From Betaproteobacteria bacterium (lineage in GTDB: Bacteria > Pseudomonadota > Gammaproteobacteria > Burkholderiales > Rhodocyclaceae): DNA of 48,193 nt. Below, piece after piece: positions 37,037-45,968 of this stretch. The first letter of the stretch is position 1. Each line of letters begins with the position of its first letter. The notes under the pieces are model-generated. The model saw only the letters and a program-made list of their open reading frames with translations. It was not told the origin of the DNA and ran no database searches. The DNA lies in NCBI GenBank assembly GCA_016208415.1, contig JACQYB010000021.1, forward strand, positions 21,875-70,067, given 5' to 3'. The translations under genes were made by a program, and so were the position numbers.

Positions 37037-37156
37037 GTTTCTCCACGTTCTTCCTGACCGGGACACAGGCACCGGCAGCACTGCGCCGCCGCAACGAACC
37101 CCCTGCTGCGTCGGTCGCATCCGGCATGCGCGGGCCAAACTGACCTTCAAGGCGCT

Positions 37157-37335
37157 ACAGCGGCGGGCGCAGCGCCGTACCGCCGTTCACGGCCGCCACA
37201 TCATACTTGGTAACGCCCATGGCTGGGCGTCGGGGGTCACGCCCGCGGGCGAGTTCCGCGCCACCACCCGCAAGGCAATCAATAGGATGCGGAAGGTTTG
37301 GTGGCGCAAGCGGCGGGCGCAAGCCGCTAACGGCA
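37157..37335. repeat. Short direct repeats in the pyrE-exonuclease intergenic region
   Basis: AGCGGCGGGCGCAGCGCCG (about 37158-37176) and AGCGGCGGGCGCAAGCCG (about 37310-37327) flank about 135 bp without a convincing gene. They resemble the ends of a small degenerate element; one short frame on the minus strand (63 codons) spans it. Confidence 0.35.
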
Positions 37336-38112
37336 CCCCGGTTCATAATCCACCGTCAACGGAGCGTGGTCGCTGAAGCGCTGCTCCTTGAACACGGTGG
37401 CGGCACGCGCGGCCGCGGCGATCCCCGGGGTGCACAGTTGATAGTCGATGCGCCACCCCACGTTCCTGGCCCAGGCCTGCCCGCGATTGCTCCACCACGT
37501 GTAGCTCTCGCCGGTGGCCTCGGGATAAAGGCGACGATAGACATCCACCCATCCCAGTTCGTCGAACACCCGCGACAGCCAGGCCCGCTCTTGCGGCAGA
37601 AAGCCGGAATTCTTCTGGTTGGATTTCCAGTTCCTGAGATCGATTTCGCGGTGGGCGATGTTCCAGTCGCCGCACAGGATGATCTCACGCCCCTCCGCCC
37701 GCATCCCTGCGAGGCGGGGGAAGAACTCTTCCATGAAGCGGTACTTGGCCTGCTGCCTCTGCGGAGAACTGGAGCCCGAAGGCACATAGACCGACACCAC
37801 CGAGAGATCCCCGAAGTCGGCCCGGATATAGCGCCCTTCCGCGTCGAACCCGGCATGGCCGATGCCCTCCACCACCCGGTCCGGCGGATTCCGGCAGTAC
37901 AGACCGACGCCGCTGTAGCCCTTCTTCTCGGCGAAGTGGAAATGGCCCGTCATGCCGCGGGGCGCACGCATGGTCTCGGCCAGGTCGGCGGACTGCGCCT
38001 TGAGTTCCTGTACGCAGACGATGTCGGCCTTGTGCCGGGCAAGCCAGTCGAAGAAGCCCCGGGATGCGGCGGATCGGATGCCATTCAGATTGGCGGAGAC
38101 AACTCGGAACAT
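37327..38112 (-). CDS. xth: Exodeoxyribonuclease III
   Basis: A 261-residue exonuclease/endonuclease/phosphatase-fold protein. MFRVVSANLNGIRSAASRGFFDWL, VQELKAQ, YSGVGLY, CGDWNIAHREIDLRNWKSNQKNSGFLPQE, WRIDYQL and the final SDHAPL give all metal- and phosphate-binding residues. It cleaves abasic sites and degrades 3' ends in base-excision repair. The start at 38112 is the family start; 290 bp to pyrE hold no clear gene. Confidence 0.93.
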   Translation of the reverse strand: MFRVVSANLNGIRSAASRGFFDWLARHKADIVCVQELKAQSADLAETMRAPRGMTGHFHFAEKKGYSGVGLYCRNPPDRVVEGIGHAGFDAEGRYIRADFGDLSVVSVYVPSGSSSPQRQQAKYRFMEEFFPRLAGMRAEGREIILCGDWNIAHREIDLRNWKSNQKNSGFLPQERAWLSRVFDELGWVDVYRRLYPEATGESYTWWSNRGQAWARNVGWRIDYQLCTPGIAAAARAATVFKEQRFSDHAPLTVDYEPGCR

Positions 38113-38360
38113 CAGGGTGGGCGCCATGGACGAACACAGAAGCCTGCAAGTGTGGCTCATCGCGGCGCACAAGGGGAGAGGCGTGCCGCGCCAGGCGTCG
38201 TTCAGGGCCGAAGACCCGCCACCGCCTGCCGCGCCGCCCGACACCGGCTGCGGGCGCCGGTCCGCAGGCAGGAACGCCATCGCCGCCGCAGCGCGCATCC
38301 ACACCGGCGGGCACAGGCCACGGACCCCAGGCCAGGCGCCAAATGCGCCAAATGGCCAAA

Positions 38361-38389
38361 TGGACTGCGGCCGAAAAAACGGCTATCCT
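38361..38389 (+). promoter_or_regulatory. Putative promoter of tRNA-Arg
   Basis: TGGACT (38361-38366) and TATCCT (38384-38389) with 17-bp spacing, placing transcription start a few bases before the tRNA. A GC-rich discriminator (GCCCGG) follows, as in stringently controlled stable-RNA promoters. Confidence 0.4.
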
Positions 38390-38400
38390 TGCCCGGTTGT

Positions 38401-38477
38401 GCGCCCGTAGCTCAGTTGGATAGAGTACTGCCCTCCGAAGGCAGGGGTCGGACGTTCGAGTCGTCTCGGGCGCGCCA
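38401..38477 (+). tRNA. tRNA-Arg, anticodon CCG
   Basis: A 77-nt cloverleaf with encoded CCA: acceptor stem GCGCCCG with CGGGCGC, D-arm around AGCTCAGTTGGATAGAGT, anticodon stem CTGCC/GGCAG with loop CTCCGAA giving anticodon CCG (Arg, codon CGG), and T-arm containing GTTCGAGTC. It stands alone between exonuclease III and the response regulator. Confidence 0.97.
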
Positions 38478-38659
38478 ACCGACACACCGAACCCCGCCAT
38501 GCCCCGCTCGCCGTTTGGCCATTGCCAGCGATCGCAGCCTAGCGGGCATGCGCGAACCCCTATGGCCCGGGTCGGGGATTGAGGGTAGGATTCACGATAT
38601 TTTTCCGCCTCCGCCAGTTCCAATTCCCTGGAGGCGATCGAAGTAGGGAGATCAAAGAG

Positions 38660-39382
38660 GTGCGTCTCGCGCTTCTTGAAGACGACGCTGATCAGGCGCG
38701 GATACTCGCAACGTGGCTGCGCGAAGCGGGCCACGAAGTATATGAGTTCTCCCGCGGGCGCGATCTCATGCGACAGGCCATGCGGGAGAGCTATGACCTG
38801 TTCCTGCTCGACTGGATCGTGCCGGACGTCTCCGGGGACAAGGTCCTCGAATGGCTGCGCCGCGAACGTCATTGCGCCACGCCCGTCATCTTCGTCACCA
38901 GCCGCGAATCCGAAGAAGACATCGCCGCCGCGCTGGGTGCCGGCGCCGACGACTATGTCTGCAAACCGGTGCGGCGCCTCGAAATACAGTCCCGCATCAC
39001 CGCGGTCCTGCGGCGTACCGGCCACCACCCCCAGGAGGGCGGCCAACTCGATGTGCCGCCGTTCCGATTCGACATCCCCACCCGTCAGGCGGCGATTTCC
39101 GGGGAGCCGGTGGAACTGACGGAGAAGGAATTCGAACTCGCCGTGTTCCTCTTCCGCAACCTCGGCCGCCTCGTTTCCCGCGGCCACCTGCTGGAGGTCA
39201 TCTGGGGGAAGACTTCGGACATCGCCACGCGCACCATCGACACCCACATCAGCCGGGTTCGCTCGAAGCTCATGCTGCGCCCCGAAAAGGGCTTTCGCCT
39301 GGTGCCGATCTACAACTTCGGCTACCGTCTGGAACGCGTATCCGCGACCGCCAACGAAGCGGTCAAGACCGTCTCGGAATGA
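38660..39382 (+). CDS. OmpR-family response regulator
   Basis: A 240-residue regulator. Receiver domain at residues 1-120: acidic pair ED(7-8) and phosphoacceptor Asp51 in FLLDWIVPD, Thr/Ser in FVTSRES, Lys in VCKPV. Winged helix at about 140-225 (LTEKEFELAVFLFRNLGRLVSRGHLLEVIWG, TRTIDTHISRVRSKL). The GTG start at 38660 follows AGGGAG; the longer frame lacks support. Its partner is probably the CHASE2 kinase at 41705. Confidence 0.9.
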   Translation: MRLALLEDDADQARILATWLREAGHEVYEFSRGRDLMRQAMRESYDLFLLDWIVPDVSGDKVLEWLRRERHCATPVIFVTSRESEEDIAAALGAGADDYVCKPVRRLEIQSRITAVLRRTGHHPQEGGQLDVPPFRFDIPTRQAAISGEPVELTEKEFELAVFLFRNLGRLVSRGHLLEVIWGKTSDIATRTIDTHISRVRSKLMLRPEKGFRLVPIYNFGYRLERVSATANEAVKTVSE

Positions 39383-39388
39383 AGCCCT

Positions 39389-39411
39389 AGCCGCCCGGAC
39401 CCCGGGCGGCT
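39389..39411. terminator. Strong hairpin between convergent genes
   Basis: AGCCGCCCGG and CCGGGCGGCT form a perfect 10-bp stem with an ACC loop, between the response regulator and mscL ends. No T tract on either side, so termination would need Rho or the hairpin mainly protects 3' ends. Confidence 0.5.
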
Positions 39412-39434
39412 ACAACCCCGGCTGGCAGGCCTGC

Positions 39435-39851
39435 CTATCTCCTGCGCAATTCGTCGCGGATCTCCTGCAGCAGCACGACATCCTCGGCAACGGGTGCGGC
39501 CGGCTCCGCCGGCGCCTCGCGCCGCATCCGGTTGAAAGCCTTGATCACGAGGAAGATCACGAAGGCGATGATGACGAATTCGACCACGGTGTTGATGAAC
39601 GCTCCGTACTTCACCAGCGGCGCGCCAGCCTTCTCCGCAGCGTCCAGCGACTCGTAGGTCCGGTCACCGAGGTTGAGGTAGAGATGGCGAAAATCCACCC
39701 CGCCCATCGCCCTGGCGAGCACCGGCATCACCACGTCCTTGACCATGGAATCGACGATCTTGCCGAACGCGGCCCCGATCACGACCCCGATGGCCAGATC
39801 CACGACACTGCCGCGCAGCGCGAACTCCCTGAATTCAGACAAGATGCTCAT
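39435..39851 (-). CDS. mscL: Large-conductance mechanosensitive channel
   Basis: A 138-residue Msc[40 protein letters not shown] is TM1 and its pore-lining Gly/Ala/Val, then the periplasmic loop, TM2 ([25 protein letters not shown]) and a C-terminal helix bundle. It opens under membrane tension to release solutes on osmotic downshock. It lies between a response regulator and the FecR/LysM gene but on the opposite strand. Confidence 0.96.
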   Translation of the reverse strand: MSILSEFREFALRGSVVDLAIGVVIGAAFGKIVDSMVKDVVMPVLARAMGGVDFRHLYLNLGDRTYESLDAAEKAGAPLVKYGAFINTVVEFVIIAFVIFLVIKAFNRMRREAPAEPAAPVAEDVVLLQEIRDELRRR

Positions 39852-40001
39852 ATCCCCATCCTTTCGAGTTGAGCCGGAACGATCCCATCGTACCCCCAGC
39901 GACTCAAGCACGGGCTGAGTTCCTTCCCTCGCGCACTGACAATGCCGCCGGCACTTCACACAAGTTTTCAGACGAAGCCAGGGCTCATCCTTAGCATGGT
40001 C

Positions 40002-41708
40002 ATGTCCATCCTCCACACACCCGATTCGGCCGTTCCCCCCGCCATGTCGCCTGCCGCAACGCGCCCCAACGCCTCCACCTCCGTGCGCAGCCGCCGACTG
40101 CGCGCCTTGCTGGGCGGGAGCCTCGCCATGATGGCGCCGGTGTGGCTCCTTGCCGAACAGCCGGCGATGGAACACTACCGCTACCGCGTGGCGCCGGGAG
40201 ACACCCTCATCGGCGTCGGCGGCAAGCTGCTGCGGGCGCCGGCGGACTGGCGCAGGATCCAGCGCCTCAACGCCGTTGCCGATCCCCGCCTTCTGGCCTC
40301 CCGCGGCTGGCTCAACATTCCCTACGACATGCTGGCGGCCGAGCCGGCCTCCGCCCGCGTCTCCGCGCTCACGGGCAAGGCCAGCCTCGACGGCAGGCCG
40401 CTGGAGGTGGGCGCAACACTGGGGCCCAGCCAGCAGGTGGAAACGCACAACGACAGTTTCGTCACCCTCAGCATCGACGACGGTTCCAGCATCACGCTGC
40501 AACCCGATTCGACCCTGCGTGTCGAGAAACTGCAGCGCTACCGCAATACCGACGCCTTCGACATTCGCCTCAACCTGCCGGCGGGCAAGGTGGAGACCCA
40601 TGTCGCACCCCGACCGGCCGGATCCGGCCGCTATGAACTGCGCACGCCCTCGGCGGTGATTGGCGTGCGCGGCACGCGCTTTCGCGTGGCCTCGGATCGT
40701 GCCGACCAGTCGCGCACCGAAGTCACCGAAGGCAAGGTGGCCGCACGCACGGATTCCGCGCGCGACAAGCCGGTGGTCATTGCGGAGGGTTTCGGACTGA
40801 TCGTCGATGCCGGTCAGCCCCTTGCCCAGCCCGTCGCCCTGCTGCCCCCGCCCTCCCTGGCCGACACACCCCGCGAGCGCGACCGCCCGGTGGTGCGTCT
40901 GCCCTTCGGCGCCGTCCCCCAGGCCCGGGCCTATCGCGCCCAGGTGGCCCGCGACGGCGAATTCCGCGATCTGCTCGCCGAAAGCGTGGTCCCCGCCCCG
41001 GAAGCGAAGTTCGCCGCCCTCGACGACGGCACCTACTGGCTGCGGGTAAGGGGCATCGACGCCCGCGGGCTTGAAGGCCGCGACGCCGTGACCCGCTTCC
41101 GCCTCAAGGCGCGGCCGCTGCCCCCGGCGACCCTTCACCCCGCCCCGGGCGCCAAGGCCGTGGCCAGCGGACTGGAGTTCCGCTGGGCGGAGATGGAGTC
41201 GGTGGCCCGTTACGTCTTCCAGATCTCGCGCGATCAGGGCTTTGCGCCACCGCACACCGAGTCCGAAACCGTGGCCGCTTCGTCGCTCGCGCCCCGGCGG
41301 CCACTGGAGCCCGGCGAGTACCGCTGGCGCGTCGCCAGCGTGCGGGCCGACGGCGATCAGGGCCCGTTCGGCGACCCCGTGCGCCTGGTGGTCCGCCCAC
41401 CCACGGCCCCTGCCTCCCCGCCCGTGATGGGCGAAAAGGACATGGCACTCCAATGGAGCGGCGAGCCCGGCCAGTCCTTCGACCTGCAACTCGCGCGCGA
41501 CAGCGGGTTTGGCGACGTCGTGGCCTCCATGCATACCACCGAGCCGCACGCGACACTGGCGCGTCCCGACCCAGGGTCGTATTATTTGCGAATTCGCGCA
41601 ATCGACGCGGACGGCTTTACGGCGCCGTTCAGCCCGCCGCAGCGCATTGAAGTTCCACGTCCCCCGTTCCCATGGTGGGTCTTGCTGGTGTATCTGCTCC
41701 TGCTGTGA
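40002..41708 (+). CDS. FecR/LysM domain surface protein
   Basis: About 568 residues. A basic N-terminus and hydrophobic segment ([19 protein letters not shown]) form a signal peptide. A LysM-like module follows ([32 protein letters not shown]), then a FecR domain ([33 protein letters not shown]), then two or three fibronectin-like beta repeats, ending in a hydrophobic [11 protein letters not shown]. Starts at 39996 or 40044 are possible. Its last codons overlap the kinase start, so it may sense the periplasm for the CHASE2 kinase. Confidence 0.85.
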   Translation: MSILHTPDSAVPPAMSPAATRPNASTSVRSRRLRALLGGSLAMMAPVWLLAEQPAMEHYRYRVAPGDTLIGVGGKLLRAPADWRRIQRLNAVADPRLLASRGWLNIPYDMLAAEPASARVSALTGKASLDGRPLEVGATLGPSQQVETHNDSFVTLSIDDGSSITLQPDSTLRVEKLQRYRNTDAFDIRLNLPAGKVETHVAPRPAGSGRYELRTPSAVIGVRGTRFRVASDRADQSRTEVTEGKVAARTDSARDKPVVIAEGFGLIVDAGQPLAQPVALLPPPSLADTPRERDRPVVRLPFGAVPQARAYRAQVARDGEFRDLLAESVVPAPEAKFAALDDGTYWLRVRGIDARGLEGRDAVTRFRLKARPLPPATLHPAPGAKAVASGLEFRWAEMESVARYVFQISRDQGFAPPHTESETVAASSLAPRRPLEPGEYRWRVASVRADGDQGPFGDPVRLVVRPPTAPASPPVMGEKDMALQWSGEPGQSFDLQLARDSGFGDVVASMHTTEPHATLARPDPGSYYLRIRAIDADGFTAPFSPPQRIEVPRPPFPWWVLLVYLLLL

Positions 41709-44056
41709 ACGAAGAATCAACACAGCGTCGTCGCTTCATCGTGGAGTGGCTGCTGGTGGCGGTGCCGCTGGTGGCGCTCGTGGCTGCCATCGCCACGTGG
41801 GGATGGCTCCAGCGGGCCGACCAGGTTCTCTACGACACGGCGCTGCGGGTATGGGAGCGGCCCGTGCCTGAGAAGGTCGTGATGGTCGCCGTCGATGACG
41901 AGAGCATCGCCGAGCTGGGGCGCTGGCCCTGGCGGCGCTCCGTGCATGCCGCGCTGATCAACCGTCTCGGCCACGCCGGGGCGAAGGCCATCGGCCTCGA
42001 CTTCATTCTCAGCGAGGCGGACGCGGACGATCCCGCCAGCGACGCCGCCCTGTCCAGCGCCATGCGGCGCAGCGGCAAGGTGGTCCTGCCCATCGTGCAA
42101 TCGGCCTGGAGCCGCGGCAAGTTCGAGGAGCTGCCACCGCTTGCCCAGTTTGCCCGCGCCGCCGCCGGCCTTGGCCACGCCCACGTCGAACTCGATTCCG
42201 ACGGCATCGCCCGCACGGTCTATCTGCGCGAGGGCGCGGCGCGGGCGCCCTATCCGCACTTCGCCCTCGCCACCCTTGCCGTGGCCGACCCGCGTTTCCG
42301 CGCCAGTGTGGCCGGCACGCCCCTGAGCGTTGCGACCCGATCCGACGAGCAGGACTGGGTACGGCAGGGTCCCTTCAACGTACCCTACGCCGGGCCGCCC
42401 GGACACGTGCCCCAGGTGTCCTACGCCGCCGTGCTGCGCGGTGCCGTGCCCGACAGTTTCTTCCGCGACCGCATCGTGCTCGTGGGCGCCACCGCCGTGG
42501 GCGTGGCCGACGCCTACCCCACCCCCGTTTCCGGCTCCAGCCGCGCCATGTCGGGCGTCGAGATCAACGCCAACGTGGTGGCCGGCCTGTACGAGGGCAT
42601 CCACCTGCGCCCGCTGCCGCTGATCATCACCGCCGCGGCGAGCGCGCTGGCCTGCCTGTTGCTGCTGCTGGCACTGCAGCGCCTGCCGGCCCGATCCGGC
42701 TTGCTGGTCATGGTGGGCGCGAGCGTCGGTGTGCTGCTGCTTTCCTTGCTGTTGCTGCGCGGTGCGCAGGTGTGGTTCCCGCCGGCGGCCACCCTTGCGG
42801 GCTGCCTGATGGCGTACCCGCTATGGGGTTGGCGGCGCCTGGAGGCGGCGCAGCGTTTCCTCGACGCCGAACTCGACCGCCTCTCCCAGGAACCCGTCCT
42901 TCTCGGCGATTCCATCGCCAGCCCCGGCGTCTACGCCGACCCCCTGTGGCGACGCATCGCCGGGGTGCGCGCCGCCGCGGCCCAGTCACGCGAACTGCGC
43001 CGCTTCATTTCCGACGCCCTGGAGGGACTGCCGGTGGGCGTGCTCGTCGGCGACCATGGCGGCAACGTCGTGCTCGCCAACCGGCTTGCCCTCGCCGCGC
43101 TGGAGGTGACCGACCGGCGCGCCATCGCCGGAAAGCCGTTGGCAGCCCTGCTGGGCAAGCTGCAATGGAACGAGAGCGGGAACGTGGAAGAAACCCTCGC
43201 GGCCCGCGGCCTCGGCGGAATGCCCAGCCAGCTCGAAGTGCGCACCGCCGGCGGCGCACCGTTCCTCATCAGTATCGCGCCCTTCTTCGCCACCAGTGGC
43301 GGCCTGCTGGGCTATCTCGTGAGCCTCAGCGACATCGGCGAATTGCGCGCCGCCCAGGAAGGCCGCGACGAAGCGATGCGCTTTCTGTCCCACGATCTGC
43401 GCGCCCCTCTGGCCAGCATCATCACCCTGGTGGAGGACGCCCAGCGGGCGCGCGGCGCCGAAGGCGACCCGTTCCTGAATCGTGTTGCACGGCACGCGCG
43501 CAACTCCCTCAACCTGGCGGACGATCTGTTGCGCCTCGCCCGCGCCGAGGCGGCGGATCCCCGTCGCTTCGCGCCGCTCGACCTGTCTGCGGTGCTGGAC
43601 GAGGCGGAGGACGACGTCTGGCCCCTGTGCCGCAACCGCGGCATCGTCATCCGGCGGGACTCCCCCTCGGGCGCCGAGTCCCTCGTCACCGGCGACCGGG
43701 AGCTGCTGCGGCGCGCCGTCATCAACCTCCTCACCAATGCGGCGCGGTTCAGCCCCGCCAAGGGCGAGATCCGCCTGGAACTGTCCGACATCGGCAACGA
43801 ATGGCTGATCAAGGTGACGGACCAGGGGCCCGGCATTCCCCCGGAGCGCATCACGGAGATGTTCTCGCGCTACAGCCGCTATGCCCCGCCGGGAATGTCG
43901 GCCTCGGAGGGCGTCGGCCTCGGGCTGGTCATCGTCAAGACCATCGCCCAGGCCCACGGCGGGCGAATCGCGGTGGAGAGCGAGCCGGGTCAGGGCTCGT
44001 CCTTCCGCCTCCACCTGCCCCGCGCGTCGGCTGCCGTCAATCTGAACCGCCGCTAG
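41705..44056 (+). CDS. CHASE2 domain sensor histidine kinase
   Basis: A 783-residue membrane kinase. One N-terminal membrane segment, extracellular CHASE2 domain ([21 protein letters not shown] to about residue 280), three membrane segments (about 295-385), a PAS-like domain, then HisKA with phospho-acceptor His563 in [12 protein letters not shown] and HATPase ([28 protein letters not shown]). Start taken as GTG 41705 (GTGA overlap with the FecR gene); ATG 41672 is the alternative. It probably phosphorylates the regulator at 38660. Confidence 0.92.
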   Translation: MNEESTQRRRFIVEWLLVAVPLVALVAAIATWGWLQRADQVLYDTALRVWERPVPEKVVMVAVDDESIAELGRWPWRRSVHAALINRLGHAGAKAIGLDFILSEADADDPASDAALSSAMRRSGKVVLPIVQSAWSRGKFEELPPLAQFARAAAGLGHAHVELDSDGIARTVYLREGAARAPYPHFALATLAVADPRFRASVAGTPLSVATRSDEQDWVRQGPFNVPYAGPPGHVPQVSYAAVLRGAVPDSFFRDRIVLVGATAVGVADAYPTPVSGSSRAMSGVEINANVVAGLYEGIHLRPLPLIITAAASALACLLLLLALQRLPARSGLLVMVGASVGVLLLSLLLLRGAQVWFPPAATLAGCLMAYPLWGWRRLEAAQRFLDAELDRLSQEPVLLGDSIASPGVYADPLWRRIAGVRAAAAQSRELRRFISDALEGLPVGVLVGDHGGNVVLANRLALAALEVTDRRAIAGKPLAALLGKLQWNESGNVEETLAARGLGGMPSQLEVRTAGGAPFLISIAPFFATSGGLLGYLVSLSDIGELRAAQEGRDEAMRFLSHDLRAPLASIITLVEDAQRARGAEGDPFLNRVARHARNSLNLADDLLRLARAEAADPRRFAPLDLSAVLDEAEDDVWPLCRNRGIVIRRDSPSGAESLVTGDRELLRRAVINLLTNAARFSPAKGEIRLELSDIGNEWLIKVTDQGPGIPPERITEMFSRYSRYAPPGMSASEGVGLGLVIVKTIAQAHGGRIAVESEPGQGSSFRLHLPRASAAVNLNRR

Positions 44057-44059
44057 TGC

Positions 44060-45286
44060 CTACTTGCACAAGTCTGCGTCAGCACCGAGAGCGGCCTGGG
44101 GCGCCGAGCGCGAGGCGCAAACCGCAGCGATGCCCGGTGGCATCGCGAGGATTTGCAACGCTGCGCTCGGCGATGCCAGGCCGCTCGAATGTACGGCCAG
44201 CAGATCGAATCCGTCGTTGATCTCGTCCAGCGCCAGGCGGCGCGTCACCAAGCGCTCCACCGGCAGCCGTCCGGCCCGGTGCAGGGCGATGTAACGGGGG
44301 ATATCCCGGGCCGGCACCGCCGAGCCCAGGTAGCTGCCCCGCACGGTTCGTTCCTCCGCCACCAGGCCCACCGCCGGGACGCTGAAGCGCTGCGACGGAT
44401 GGGGCAGGCTGGCGGTGATGGTGGTGCCGCCGCGACGGGTGATCTGGTACGCCAGTGCCAGGGCATCCACCGAACTGGCCATTTCAAAGGCGTACTCGAC
44501 CCCGCCGCCGCTGGCTGCGCGGACGTGCGCCGGCAGTTCCGGGTCCAGGGCGTTGAACGCATGGGTGGCGCCCAGCTCGCGCGCCAGCGCCAGCTTTTCG
44601 TCCAGCAGGTCGATGGCGACAATGCAGCGGGCGCCGCACGCCCGCGCCCCGAGCAGCGCCGCCAACCCGACCCCGCCCAGGCCCACGATGGCCACGGTCG
44701 CGCCCAGCGGCACACGCCCGGCATTCACCACGGCCCCCACGCCGGTGAGCACCGCGCAACCGAACAGGGCCGCCACGTCGAGCGGCAGGTCGGGGTCGAT
44801 CTTCACGCAACTGCCCCGGGCCACCACCGCGTACTCGGCAAAGCACGACACGCCCACCTGGTGATGCAGGGGGGCGCCATCCAGCCGCGACACGCGGCGC
44901 TGCCCTCCCACCAGCGTACCGGCGGCATTGGCGGCGGCGCCCGGTTCACACAGCGCCGGGCGCCCCTCCAGGCAGGGCAGGCAATGGCCGCACGAGGGCA
45001 CGAACACCAGCGCCACGTGGTCCCCCCGTGCCAGGTCCGCCACGCCCGGCCCCGCCTCTTCCACGACGCCGGCGGCCTCATGGCCCAGCACCATGGGCAT
45101 GGGCCGCGGCCGGTCGCCGTTGATGATGGAGAGATCGGAGTGACACAGGCCGGCGGCGGCGATGCGCACCAGCACTTCGCCGGGGCCGGGAGGGTCGAGT
45201 TCCACGGTTTCCACCGCCACCGGCCGGGTGCGGGCGTAGGGCTGCGGTGTGCCCATGGTGTCGAGCACGGCGGCACGGATCTTCAT
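44060..45286 (-). CDS. Zinc-dependent alcohol dehydrogenase, class III-like
   Basis: A 408-residue MDR dehydrogenase. Catalytic zinc ligands in AGLCHSDL and LGHEAAGVVEE; structural zinc cysteines in PSCGHCLPCLEGRPALCEPG; Rossmann motif VAIVGLGGVGLAALLGA. It oxidises an alcohol or aldehyde with NAD; substrate not predictable. The C-terminus is about 30 residues longer than usual after EINDGFDLL, with low-complexity sequence, as if the original stop was lost. It is divergent from the ubiquitin-like operon. Confidence 0.9.
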   Translation of the reverse strand: MKIRAAVLDTMGTPQPYARTRPVAVETVELDPPGPGEVLVRIAAAGLCHSDLSIINGDRPRPMPMVLGHEAAGVVEEAGPGVADLARGDHVALVFVPSCGHCLPCLEGRPALCEPGAAANAAGTLVGGQRRVSRLDGAPLHHQVGVSCFAEYAVVARGSCVKIDPDLPLDVAALFGCAVLTGVGAVVNAGRVPLGATVAIVGLGGVGLAALLGARACGARCIVAIDLLDEKLALARELGATHAFNALDPELPAHVRAASGGGVEYAFEMASSVDALALAYQITRRGGTTITASLPHPSQRFSVPAVGLVAEERTVRGSYLGSAVPARDIPRYIALHRAGRLPVERLVTRRLALDEINDGFDLLAVHSSGLASPSAALQILAMPPGIAAVCASRSAPQAALGADADLCK

Positions 45287-45597
45287 GGGGAGTCTCCGGT
45301 CGAAGGGTGGCGGGATCGGCAGTGACGAAGACGCGGCGCGGGCTCACCTCGGACGCCGCAGCCGCAGGTTGCCGCGCGTGTGCGGAATCCGCGCCATGTT
45401 CGTCGCCTGTGCGCACCCCGGACGCGGGATGAGTGTGCCGTTGTTGTGACGCGGCGACAAGGCTTGCCGCCGTGCACAAAGTTTGCAGGGGCCGTTCAAC
45501 CCCGCGCCGTGACCCCGCGTTAGGGGACGACGGCGGCGCAATCGGCAATCGCGCGCCGCCGGGCGAGCGCCCGCTTTCCCCCGTCCAAGGAGGACTC
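45287..45597. other. Intergenic region between the dehydrogenase and the ubiquitin-like operon
   Basis: About 310 bp with no supported gene. It must contain divergent promoters but I see no good -35/-10 pair. AAGGAGG at 45586-45592 is a strong ribosome binding site for the small ORF at 45598. Confidence 0.4.
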
Positions 45598-45702
45598 ATG
45601 CCCCGCCTCATCGCCTTGCTCATGCTGCTGATGGTGGCCGCCCTGGCCATCGGGCTGCTCGTCGTCGAACGCCTCGGGGGCGCGCGCACGGACGGCACCT
45701 AG
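45598..45702 (+). CDS. 34-residue single-pass membrane peptide, possibly the 5' part of a longer gene
   Basis: MPRLIALLMLLMVAALAIGL is a clean transmembrane helix followed by a short charged tail. AAGGAGG 5 nt before the ATG is one of the best ribosome binding sites in the window, so translation here is likely. The stop is TAG (45700-45702). The same frame continues without further stop into the zinc protein ending at 45966, so the two may be one 121-residue gene broken by an amber mutation. Confidence 0.5.
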   Translation: MPRLIALLMLLMVAALAIGLLVVERLGGARTDGT

Positions 45703-45762
45703 CGGCCGCGCTGGCGCATCCGCCCCGGCGCCCGCAAGTCCGGCAGCGGCGGCCTGGCCCAC

Positions 45763-45966
45763 GTGGTGCGCCGGGTCGAACTGGAAGGGTTGCGCGATGC
45801 CCTCACCAGCGCGCCCATCGATGCGCGCCGCGAACTGGCGCGCTGCGGCGACTGCCTGGTTTTCTACCACGCCGACAGCGTCGCCGCCCTGGCGGCGGAT
45901 CATGGCGGACGCTGCGTCGGCTGCGGCAGCCGCGACATCGCCCCCGCACGCGTCGTGGACGACTGA
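45763..45966 (+). CDS. Zinc-binding CxxC/CxxC protein of the ubiquitin-like operon
   Basis: 67 residues from GTG 45763. The core RCGDCLVFYHADSV and GRCVGCGS gives CxxC-x4-H-x14-CxxC, a zinc-ribbon or treble-clef pattern. The frame is open back to the amber codon at 45700, and those 20 upstream codons also look coding, so the natural start may be 45598. It ends 2 nt before the E1 start. I do not recognise the family; a role as adaptor or E3-like factor is speculation based only on context. Confidence 0.55.
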   Translation: MVRRVELEGLRDALTSAPIDARRELARCGDCLVFYHADSVAALAADHGGRCVGCGSRDIAPARVVDD

Positions 45967-45968
45967 CC

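Noticed and set aside
37155-37346. A 63-codon minus-strand ORF between pyrE and exonuclease III
   Set aside because: No ribosome binding site or family features, and it spans short direct repeats; more likely noncoding.
45763-45966. RING-finger E3 ligase
   Set aside because: Only four cysteines and one or two histidines are present; a cross-brace RING needs eight ligands in C3HC4-type spacing, so a single zinc site is more likely.
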